Positions 1 to 10,239 of a DNA stretch of 64,000 nt are shown one piece after another. The notes under the pieces were generated by a model. That model was not told where the DNA came from and did not search any database. It saw only the letters and a list, made by a program, of their open reading frames with translations. Position 1 is the first letter of the stretch, and the number at the start of each line of letters is the position of its first letter. Made by a program: the position numbers and the translations under genes. Source of the stretch: Cichorium intybus. Lineage: Eukaryota; Streptophyta; Magnoliopsida; Asterales; Asteraceae. Location of the stretch: assembly GCA_023525715.1 (NCBI GenBank), contig CM042012.1:49302464-49366463 (forward strand), in the 5' to 3' direction.

Positions 1-1784
1 ATTTTGATTGATTTGGTTGTTTTGGATGGTTGAAAACCTTGTTAAAGTATAAGGTTTTAGTCCTAGAACAAACCCCAATCGATTAAGGACCTGATTAAGG
101 ACTTATTGGACCAAAACTGCTTGCTACAGTGCATAAATCGCGGCTGGACAGGAGACACCTGCAGGCGATAGGCGCGGTGCGCCCAAAAGCCTGGCGGGGT
201 GCGCCCAGGCGCAGTGCGCCCATGTCTGGGCGGGGTGCGCCCCTCAGGCAGGGACTTTGAAATGCTAACTTTTGCTTGGCTTGTCCGTTTTAGCTCAAAT
301 TTGGACCATAGGCTCGTTATGGTCTGAAAAGTTTGGGAAAATTTTTAGATTGAGTTTCCGACCCCTCGGGGGCACTGTAGATCGATTCGAATGCCTCGGT
401 GAATAGTAAAATTCATAAAAAGTTAGTAAACGGAAAGTTTAATAACTAGGCATTATTTATAACGATATTGTATTGAACTCTAGGGTATTAGAGTCAATGT
501 AGATGATTATTAACCTATTATCATTTGGTATATAAATGGATAAATAGGTATGGGACAAAATGGTTGTGGTGCATGCAAAGGCAAGAAACAACCGAAATTG
601 AAACGCAGCTAGTATCCAGGTGAGTAATCTCACTAATATCATATGTGATATATGATGATTGTATTGTTACAGGTTGAGACGGCTTCGAGGGACGAAAATG
701 ACAAGTGTAAAAATATATGTAAAAGACAATACCAGATAAGCCGTGAGTCATTGCGATGACAAGAACGGAGCTGTGAGTCAATACATATATATACACTATG
801 ATACGACAATACCAGATAAGCCGTGAGTCTGATAAAGACAAGAACGGAGCTGTGAGTCAATGACATGACAATATCAGATAAGCCGTGAGTCTGATAAAGA
901 CAAGAACGGAGCTGTGAGTCAGTCAATATTAATGGTATGACAAGACCGGAACCAGCCGTGAGTCAATAAAACTTATATAGACAAGACCGGAACCAGCCGT
1001 GAGTCTAGGCAACAGCGGGATTTTCCCGTGAGCCACATATTTTAGGCAACAGCGGGCTAACCCGTGAGCCAAGGCAACAGCGGGCTAACCCGTGAGCCAT
1101 TATTGATCGTGAAAGAAACTGTTAATAGATGGTGCGGCCTTATGGCTATGATTCCGGGTCGTTGAACCCAAGCTGGTGAGGCCTACGGGCTATGATTTAT
1201 ATATTGATATTGTTTTGGTGTAGCTTATATAGCTATGACGCAGGGTGCGGCTTATATAGCCATGATATATGATGCAGTCCATTGTGACTAAGAAACATGG
1301 GACAGAAACGATAGATATGATTATCTGTGCAAATAACTGACGTGTCTTGATAATTACAGGTTATTGTGATTCAGCCGGTAAGGCTACAGATTAGGATGTG
1401 AAATCCTAGAAGATATTGGGTTAGCCAGTAAGGCTAGGAGTTTGGATTCGATATCCAGATAAATACATGATTGTATTTTATACGTGTTATTTGCAGGAAT
1501 AATTACTCACTGAGCTTTGTAGCTCATACCGTTTGTTAATGTCCCTGCAGGTTAGCAGAATACTGATAGGGGACAAGATAGAGTCCGTGACTTCGGAGTG
1601 GGATTCATAGATGCTGTAGTAGCAGCCCGGCTTTAAAGGAGAATTGGTATTTTATACTCTCCTTGATACACTTGTACCCGTTTTTATTAAAATATACCCC
1701 GTTTGTTATAGTTTTATGTAACAAAACCTTTGTTTAAAATGAAAAATTTTCAGGGGTGTTTTGTTTTAAAAGTCGGGTGTTACA
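1..1784 (+). repeat. 5' LTR (partial) of the first gypsy element
   Basis: It matches 6197-7980 almost base for base; differences seen are near 452, in the stretch GATATTGGG (about 1418) and at 1773. It ends GGGTGTTACA. From left to right it holds a CpG-rich hairpin cluster (about 170-247), an 11-unit hairpin array (725-1098), a second set of small hairpins (about 1130-1470) and the AT-rich end. The apparent small reading frames inside it are repeated in the other LTR and are not genes. Confidence 0.93.
725..1098 (+). repeat. array of 11 short hairpin units inside the LTR
   Basis: Units start at 725, 758, 805, 837, 867, 899, 939, 980, 1008, 1045 and 1073, each 22-27 bases. Eight begin GAC and end GTC; three begin GGC and end GCC, so the outer base pairs change together. 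In the last five units the middle also pairs: CGG/CCG (939, 980), CGGGA/TCCCG (1008) and CGGG/CCCG (1045, 1073). Nearly all end in GTGAG plus two bases. Spacers between units vary in length and sequence. Confidence 0.8.
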
Positions 1785-1787
1785 AGT

Positions 1788-1799
1788 TGGTATCAGAGC
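1788..1799 (+). other. primer binding site (tRNA-Met type)
   Basis: TGGTATCAGAGC begins three bases after the LTR end and is the usual plant initiator-tRNA-Met primer site. Confidence 0.92.
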
Positions 1800-4700
1800 C
1801 GTGGTTTAAGTGAACTAGGTGTCTATAGAATAGATTCCTGGACTTAAACCTTGAGACAGTAGACACGATGTATCGTTAGGTGTATATAAATTGTTATTAT
1901 ATATATATATAACCTAACTATTGCTGACTTCTAACGTATAAGAAGTACGAGCAGCGAGTATTATTGGGAGGAATTTAGGGCGTGCAGCTTAAAGAGGCGA
2001 ACCAGCCCTTCCTCAAGGCTCCATCGAACGAGGGGCAACGAGACAAGTAGCGGAAAATCCACATGATAAGCAACAGTAGTTGCTGTGGTCAGAAAAGGAA
2101 ATTTGGGTGCTCACCCTGATTGATATTCAAGGTGAAAGAACAGTAGTTGAGACTACAAGAAAAGCAGAAAAATATTAGTGGACTTCTCAGAAGAAGTTAA
2201 CCTGATTTAAGTCTAGCCTGGAATGGAAGAGACCAGAACGAAAAGATGATGTGATATAAGAAGTGCAGGAAAAGTACTCAGAACATATTAGAGTTGAGAC
2301 TCTATCGTTGACACGCTGAGATTGCAGAAAGTGAGAGCATATGGCTCGAGTATGTTGTATGGGACGGAAGTGGTTCCAGCGCGGAACTATAGATCACTTC
2401 CTTATGAAATACTCACATGCTAAATGTGGAGTAACGGGTAATGAACCCAGAAAAGAAAGAAGAAATAAATGGTCGAAAAGGACCGGTGGTACTATGAGCA
2501 TTCGAACAGATTGTGGAAGCAGCTCGTGAGGAGACTGAAATGATCTCCGCTATAATTGTTATGAATATAACTTGTGTATGTTATATTTGATCCAAGAAGC
2601 TATGCTTTGGATCGATGACGTTAATGTCTTGTCTGAATATTTCATCAATGATATAGGATGAAAGTTTGGAATTGGCTATAGTAAGTAGCAAATATGTTCA
2701 AGATATTGAACACCTGAAAGGTAGTCTGCTTAGGATTTACGGGACCCTTTTTCCCTATAAATCTGAAGCCGATAATTACCAATGACCTGAAGAAATTGTA
2801 CATAAACTGGTTAGCAATGAATTATGCTAACATGAATTGTAGAAATAAGAACATTATGGTTCTTGAAACAGAAATGAGCGGATGAAAATCCATGGTGAAT
2901 GACCGTTGTTGAGAATACCGGTTAGTTTCTTTGCTTAAACTCGGAAAAGAGTTTGTAAAGGAATGATATTGTAGTTGGCATACGTGGTATGGGCCAAGCT
3001 TAATAAAGTGGTGATAGTAGTGTACTACTTTAAATAAATTTTCGGATATTTCTTTTGAAAAGAACTTCCAAGATTTCTGCCAGATTGGCAAGAAGAGCTT
3101 ATGATTAAGCTGGTCTTGAGAGTCGTTCCTGTTAATTAGGCTCTGTGTTGATTGGCCTCTGCAGAGATGGCAGAGTGGTAAAAAAATTGGAAGAAATTGT
3201 TTTTGAATTAGGATCTCATATGGCCGAATGTGTCATCGTGTGGATCCCTATCTGTTTGAAAAAAAAGAAAGATAAGTTAATGTGTATGTACATTGACTAC
3301 TGAGAATATGATATTCTCGAAACCAGATTGAATATGAAGTACAGTTGTACCAGATACTGGAGTTACTTCACTGAGTTAAGTGATATGTTAAATTCTCCAA
3401 GTATGAAAAATTTGGCTAAAAGAAGTTTCAACTCTTTGGGCATGATAATAGTGCCAAGGATGATAAAATAAATCCAGTGGGATAGATGATGTGATAAAAC
3501 TGGAATCGCCCGAGGAATCTGACTGACATTGTAGTTCCTTGGATTTGGCGGGTTACCATAGGAGAGTTGTAGAAAACTGCTCCTTGATTGCTGGTCAGTT
3601 GACTAAAGTTGACCAAGAAAAAGTGTAAAGTCTGAGTGGTAGAAAGACCACAGATAGGTTGTAAAGGTTTGGAATAAACCTTGTGTGAACCTCTAACATT
3701 AGCAATGATGCTAAGTAGAGAAGATGGATTGGATCATTGAAATGTATCCAACGTTGACTGTGGATGCATGACATTGCGGTAGCAATTATGAACGTGGCAT
3801 TTAAGCTTTGGAAACACTACTTGTATAGTGTAAAGCTTATAGCGATAAGATCATAAAAGTTGAAATACTTAATTGATCAAAAGAAGCTGAAGATGAGATA
3901 GTAAAGATAGATGGGTTACTTAGAGATTTCGGGTATGAAATCCTGTACCATCTCAGAAAGGCGTATGTGATTACAGATGCCTTGAATTAGAAAGAGTAAC
4001 CTTTGTAGGTTACATCCACGTGTATGAACGTGGCAAATTGATTACCTGAGTTGATTCGGGTAGCACAGAAAGATGTGTGCAAGTCTGAAAACGTGAAAAG
4101 TGAATAAATGATTGAATAGTAGCGGAAGTTAGTTGGAATATCACAGTGATTTAAAACCCTTGGCGGTTGTGAATGTGAATTCCAAAGTCAAACGAAATAT
4201 AAAAATCATCTTGAAAAGATGTATTTTGTATCAGATATGCAGCATACCCGGGGCAATACCAAACTGGATAGGTCGATAAAACCTATGTGTTGGTGGCCGG
4301 GGCTGAAGAAAGACATTGAAAGACATGTGAAAAGTGTTTGACTTGTGGGTAACTACAGTCAAATCTTTAGAGACATAAGGTGGTACGTCCTAAAGAAGAA
4401 ATGGGACGAAAAATATCATAGACTCTGTAGTAAAGTCTTTGCAAATACCGTATGAGTATGACACCATATGGGTAATTGCAGGTTGATTGATGAAATCAGT
4501 GTAGATTTATACTGACCAAAGAAGAAATTTAGAGTGGAAAAGTAGTGAAAAACTACAAAGATAAAGAAAATTGTCGACGTGAGTTATCGGCACGGATTGT
4601 ATCGGACCGAGATAATAGAATTATTCTTTGAATTTGGCATAAATTTCAAGAATAATTAGCTCAAAAGTACTAGTAAGTACTGTATATGATTTGCAGATTG

Positions 4701-5474
4701 ATAGATGAGGCGAAATAATAATGCAGACTCCAGAAGATATACCTGAAATCTGCATAGCAGGCTCTAGCGGAAACTAGACGACCGTCTATCCTTAGTAGAA
4801 GTTGTAGATTAGTATAGGTATTATACTAGTGTTTTATTGACTCGTAGGAAGTATTGTATAGACTACCGTGATGCACGCCGATTTGCTAGACAGAAGTTGG
4901 GGTGAAGTTTTTGACTAAACCTGAGATTGTATCTCAAACAGAAGAAAAGATTTGGCAAGGTCGAAAAAGCTTGGAAATAGACCAAGATCGACAAGAGTAG
5001 TATGCGGATTGTCGAGTAAAACCATTGAAACCCCAAGTAAGGGAAGATAGTGGAACTCAAAGTGACCCTCCGGAAGGACTAGAAATTGATGTGGGACAAA
5101 AAGGAAAGTTGAGTCCTTGTTGATCGGACCTTTCCGTATATCCCAAAAGCAAGAATTGCGGTGTATTAATTGAAAATCCTTGATGAACTTCAAAATGATT
5201 GTAAAGTTTTCTATGGGTCTCATGGTTTTGAGAACATAGAGTGATAAATTCTAACGAATCCCTCATGTTGAAATGAGGAAGATAAGTGATTAAGGTGCCC
5301 GGGACAACCGGATGAGTGATATGCGAGTGGTGATATAACCACGAGGTAAGAAGACTAGTATGGTTAAGTGCTTAGGCAATACCATAAAGGTTTCCATATG
5401 ATATGGGAAACCGGAATTGTAACGACAAAGAAATACCCTCGCTTGATAGTATGATTTCGGGGACGAAATCTTTT

Positions 5475-5488
5475 GAAGGAGGGGAGAA
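5475..5488 (+). other. polypurine tract
   Basis: GAAGGAGGGGAGAA lies two bases before the right LTR begins at 5491, as expected for plus-strand priming. Confidence 0.8.
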
Positions 5489-5490
5489 TT

Positions 5491-7980
5491 TGTAACGCCA
5501 AGACACGCTTTATTATATAATTATAATAAAAGGGTAAATTGGTCATTTTACCTTGGAAGGGTAAAATGGTCTTTTGGACAGAAAAGTATTTGGTTTGAAA
5601 TAATATTTTGAGTTTTGGACTTAAAATGTTATAAAAACTGATTTTTGGTCGTTTTACCGAAAAAGGGTATTTTGGTCATTTGACCAAGTCAACGACCAAT
5701 TATGTAAAAATATTGTTGGTTGTGGCCAAAATGTAAGAAATGGAAGTTTTGTTGTAATAAAACTTGATTATTGTGGTCAAAGTTCAAGAAATGAAACTTA
5801 GGGACCAAATTTGTAAAAAATTGAGGTATAAATAGGAGAGTTGACTCTCCTATTGGGGGCTGTCCATTTTCAGCAACGGGAGAAGGCTTTGAGAGGCTAT
5901 TTTCTGCAGGAAATCATGAGGAGAAACAAGAACTTGAATCAATTGTTGGAGAATAATGATTCCAAGCAATTAAGGTTAGTAATTGACTTTTTAAGTCAAA
6001 CTCTTGATTGTGTTCTTGTTTTGGTATTTTAGAAACTGAAATTTGTACATTTCAGTTGTGATTATGTGGTTTAATTGGTTTATTACTTCCATTCAGTCAT
6101 GCTAGAAAGGACTTAACTCAAGAAAATGGAAGTAGGTTGTTATTAGTGATGAATTTGAAGTTTTGGGGTTGTTAGAACTAAGAACCCTAATTCTTCATTT
6201 TGATTGATTTGGTTGTTTTGGATGGTTGAAAACCTTGTTAAAGTATAAGGTTTTAGTCCTAGAACAAACCCCAATCGATTAAGGACCTGATTAAGGACTT
6301 ATTGGACCAAAACTGCTTGCTACAGTGCATAAATCGCGGCTGGACAGGAGACACCTGCAGGCGATAGGCGCGGTGCGCCCAAAAGCCTGGCGGGGTGCGC
6401 CCAGGCGCAGTGCGCCCATGTCTGGGCGGGGTGCGCCCCTCAGGCAGGGACTTTGAAATGCTAACTTTTGCTTGGCTTGTCCGTTTTAGCTCAAATTTGG
6501 ACCATAGGCTCGTTATGGTCTGAAAAGTTTGGGAAAATTTTTAGATTGAGTTTCCGACCCCTCGGGGGCACTGTAGATCGATTCGAATGCCTCGGTGAAT
6601 AGTAAAATTCATAAAAAGTTAGTAAACGGAAAGTTTATTAACTAGGCATTATTTATAACGATATTGTATTGAACTCTAGGGTATTAGAGTCAATGTAGAT
6701 GATTATTAACCTATTATCATTTGGTATATAAATGGATAAATAGGTATGGGACAAAATGGTTGTGGTGCATGCAAAGGCAAGAAACAACCGAAATTGAAAC
6801 GCAGCTAGTATCCAGGTGAGTAATCTCACTAATATCATATGTGATATATGATGATTGTATTGTTACAGGTTGAGACGGCTTCGAGGGACGAAAATGACAA
6901 GTGTAAAAATATATGTAAAAGACAATACCAGATAAGCCGTGAGTCATTGCGATGACAAGAACGGAGCTGTGAGTCAATACATATATATACACTATGATAC
7001 GACAATACCAGATAAGCCGTGAGTCTGATAAAGACAAGAACGGAGCTGTGAGTCAATGACATGACAATATCAGATAAGCCGTGAGTCTGATAAAGACAAG
7101 AACGGAGCTGTGAGTCAGTCAATATTAATGGTATGACAAGACCGGAACCAGCCGTGAGTCAATAAAACTTATATAGACAAGACCGGAACCAGCCGTGAGT
7201 CTAGGCAACAGCGGGATTTTCCCGTGAGCCACATATTTTAGGCAACAGCGGGCTAACCCGTGAGCCAAGGCAACAGCGGGCTAACCCGTGAGCCATTATT
7301 GATCGTGAAAGAAACTGTTAATAGATGGTGCGGCCTTATGGCTATGATTCCGGGTCGTTGAACCCAAGCTGGTGAGGCCTACGGGCTATGATTTATATAT
7401 TGATATTGTTTTGGTGTAGCTTATATAGCTATGACGCAGGGTGCGGCTTATATAGCCATGATATATGATGCAGTCCATTGTGACTAAGAAACATGGGACA
7501 GAAACGATAGATATGATTATCTGTGCAAATAACTGACGTGTCTTGATAATTACAGGTTATTGTGATTCAGCCGGTAAGGCTACAGATTAGGATGTGAAAT
7601 CCTAGAAGATATTTGGTTAGCCAGTAAGGCTAGGAGTTTGGATTCGATATCCAGATAAATACATGATTGTATTTTATACGTGTTATTTGCAGGAATAATT
7701 ACTCACTGAGCTTTGTAGCTCATACCGTTTGTTAATGTCCCTGCAGGTTAGCAGAATACTGATAGGGGACAAGATAGAGTCCGTGACTTCGGAGTGGGAT
7801 TCATAGATGCTGTAGTAGCAGCCCGGCTTTAAAGGAGAATTGGTATTTTATACTCTCCTTGATACACTTGTACCCGTTTTTATTAAAATATACCCCGTTT
7901 GTTATAGTTTTATGTAACAAAACCTTTGTTTAAAATGAAAAATTTTCAGGGGTGTTTTGTTTTAAAAGCCGGGTGTTACA
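5491..7980 (+). repeat. 3' LTR (2490 bp) of the first gypsy element
   Basis: It starts TGTAACGCC and ends GGTGTTACA. A TATAAATA box is at 5827-5834. Directly after it comes a 10-bp perfect hairpin (5832-5841 with 5844-5853, loop TG), so the predicted transcript would begin with a stem-loop. The hairpin array seen in the left LTR recurs at 6921-7294 and the CpG-rich cluster at about 6366-6443. Confidence 0.93.
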
Positions 7981-8423
7981 ATAAGTGTATGTTCATGTGT
8001 TTCATTATTGCTACATACATCATTGAGTATCAACATCAATATAAGGATTGTAATATTTGTGTTGCTCTTGTTAAATGTTTCATCAAACTACCATTCATTC
8101 TAGTATAATTGATGCTAGCACACGATATTACTAGTGTCTCGTAGTGTGATTGGCATGTATATCTTTCAATATTACACATCTATCCTTTCATACTCTAAAA
8201 GGTTGTTCACTAACATTCTCAGTGAATAGTGATGGTAGGTACATGTCTTTTTCGTTTCTGTGAGAGCACATATAGTAGCATTTTGTCCATAACTAAAAAC
8301 AAGTATATGATAACGAATGGTTGTTCCTTTGTATGGAGTAAGATAACCTTTAGTATTTGGATATTCTATATTGAAAAGTAAAATAAAATTTTTTAACATT
8401 TCAAATGGTTAGTACAAAATAAT
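7981..8423. other. intergenic, no feature recognised
   Basis: AT-rich sequence starting with the presumed target duplication ATAAG of the first element. I see no coding potential or repeat shared with the rest of the window. Confidence 0.5.
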
Positions 8424-10239
8424 ACCAATCATTAGGGGGTCTGAGTTGAGTTGAATGAAAGCCATCATTCTTACTCTAGAAATGGTCAACCTCGGGTATT
8501 TTCACTACGATTTTCAACACCTAACTGTATTTTGACGTGTGCTCATGTTAGATGCATTTTATGCATCTTTTCTAAGCCCTTTTTCCTTTTATTTGTTTAT
8601 ATTTTTGACCATTTACATGCATTTGTAGTTATTTTCCGGGAACCTTGGTACTTCAAAAGTTTGGTGTGTTTTTCAGGGAAAAATAGAGCTTTGATGGAGG
8701 CATGGAGCGTGTGGGATGTCTTAGAGCGACTTTGGATGATGGCACGGAGCATAATAGAGCATTTGGAGTGATTGGAAGCAGCTTGGGAGCTTTGGAAATC
8801 AAGATGGAGCATATTAGAGCTTAAAACATGAAGAAATGGAGCCTGCTTGCTGAACACGGGCCGTGTTACACCAACCTGGGCCGTGTTGGACTCAAAAATA
8901 CAAAAATTTCACAGAGCCTTTCAACCCGGGCCGTGTTCCACTCAACCAGGGCCGTGTCCGACTCGACTGAAGAACCTGATGAAGAACACGACCCGTGTTC
9001 CTACCAACCCGGGCCGTGTTGCATACAAAAACTGTCTCTTTGACAGTTTTGGTCACGGTTTTAAGGTTACTTTTTGGCAGTTTGGAGGGTAACTTCATTT
9101 CATACATATAGAGTACGAAATTTGAGAGAGGGGATACTTCAAGAACACTTTGGAAACTTTTGATCTTGGTTTAAATCTTTGATTGTAAGTACATTTAGAC
9201 TACTTTTTCTCGTTTGTATTGTAGAGATCTAGTCCACTCATGTGTGGCTAGATCTCTACTCTTTCCGATTCTGTTAAACATATGATTTGGTGTTCTAAAT
9301 CATTTGTCTAGAAGTATATTTATGTTTTTCATCTAGTTGTTCGAGTTATGTGTTGTTTAATGTTCAATTGATTCTTATGTTGATTCATTTTGGCCACTTG
9401 AATTGATATTTGTATCATGACTGTTAATCTATTTGTGAAATCCGTAATTATTTTATGAATATATGTTGTAACAACACCGGAATTAATCTTTTGTTGAGGA
9501 TTATTTGGATGTAATTCGAATAACACGTTTTCACGCTTCCGAGCTTGTGAGAAGTATTAAACGTTGATTGGTTGTTCACTTAAATCCTAATGCATTTCTC
9601 CAATACAATCCAAGAGCTTGTTTGGATTATGTTAAGAGAAATAGGTTTAATTCAAATAGCTTGTTTTGATTAAATAACTTAGTGAACCAAAAGTGTTAGA
9701 GCTTGTTAATGCTTTTAAAACCATCTTAAATGAAACGAACAGAACTTCCAGTCTTAGATTGAGAATCCTTATCAAACATGTGATAATGGAATCGGAATTT
9801 TACTTCATTGTGTTTTCCTATCCTTCAGTTTATTTGTATGTTTAATTTAATTGGTTTTATAACTTTCATATATTAAAACCCCCCTTTACATCTAGTGTAT
9901 CTTATATGATAATCTGGCGTAATATTAGACTCGTGTCCCTGAGGATCGACCCTGCTTATCTCTTACTACTTTATTAGTAAATTGAGCAGAGAACAAAGAC
10001 TTGAGCTTTATATTTTATACCTTAATTTATTTGTTGAATTGACGCTTCAACAGCTCACATTGAAGACTTTAGAGATAAGGATTGAATACCAATCATCAGG
10101 GGGTCTGAGTTGAGTTGAATGAAAGCCATCATTCTTACTTTAGAAATGGTCAACCTCGGGTATTTTCACTACGATTTTCAACGCCTAACTGTATTTTGAC
10201 GTGTGCTCACATTGAAGACTTCAGAGATAAGGATTGAAG
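8424..10239. repeat. 152-bp tandem duplication, first copy split by a solo LTR
   Basis: The first copy is 8424-8545 plus 10058-10087; the second is 10088-10239. Both contain GGGGGTCTGAGTTGAGTTG and the end GATAAGGATTGA. They differ at a few positions, so the duplication came before the LTR insertion. The unit appears to be part of the older LTR remnant that follows. Confidence 0.8.
8546..10052 (+). mobile_element. solo LTR, 1507 bp, gypsy type (possibly Athila/Tat-like)
   Basis: The sequence starts TGTTAGATGC and ends GCTTCAACA, and is flanked by the 5-bp duplication GCTCA (8541-8545 and 10053-10057). There is no internal region, so it is a solo LTR. The motif CCCTGAGGATCGACC near the right end is of a kind common in Athila/Tat LTRs; I place it there only tentatively. 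A cluster of GGGCCGTGTT-type motifs occupies 8857-9022, two of them arms of hairpins such as AACACGG/CCGTGTT. Confidence 0.85.

Larger units (their letters stand above)
1785..5490 (+). pseudogene. decayed gag-pol interior of the first gypsy element
   Basis: No reading frame over about 90 codons survives, but scattered fragments keep pol order. Near 3270 a fragment reads MCMYIDY, like the reverse transcriptase start MCIDYREL. Near 3960 there is AYVITDALN, like the RNase H end ADALSRK. At about 4285 TYVWWPGLKKDIERHV resembles the zinc-binding integrase start YWWPGMK. The last part, before 5470, resembles the integrase tail of gypsy elements. Many short indels and stops separate these pieces. 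I see no captured host gene. This is the interior of an element that still moved recently, judging by its LTRs, so it probably depended on proteins from elsewhere. Confidence 0.75.
1..7980 (+). mobile_element. Ty3/gypsy-type LTR retrotransposon, probably non-autonomous, 5' end cut by window
   Basis: Two direct copies of one long terminal repeat (1-1784 and 6197-7980, constant offset 6196) flank a 3.7-kb interior with a tRNA-Met primer binding site just inside the left copy and a purine tract just before the right copy. The complete right LTR is 5491-7980. Over the 1784 shared bases I see three substitutions, so the insertion looks recent, yet the interior has no usable reading frame. The base after the right end starts ATAAG, the expected target duplication; its partner lies left of the window. 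A reverse-oriented solo LTR of the same family is at 47074-49463. That the element was moved by an autonomous relative is inference. Confidence 0.9.

Noticed and set aside
457..926. Several 60-106 codon minus-strand frames, repeated at 6653-7122 and, in the other orientation, near 47862-48330
   Set aside because: They lie in LTR non-coding sequence, overlap the hairpin array, and are duplicated only because the LTR is.
725..1098. CRISPR-like look of regularly spaced repeats
   Set aside because: The units differ, the spacers are short and irregular, the setting is an LTR in a plant genome, and there are no associated genes.
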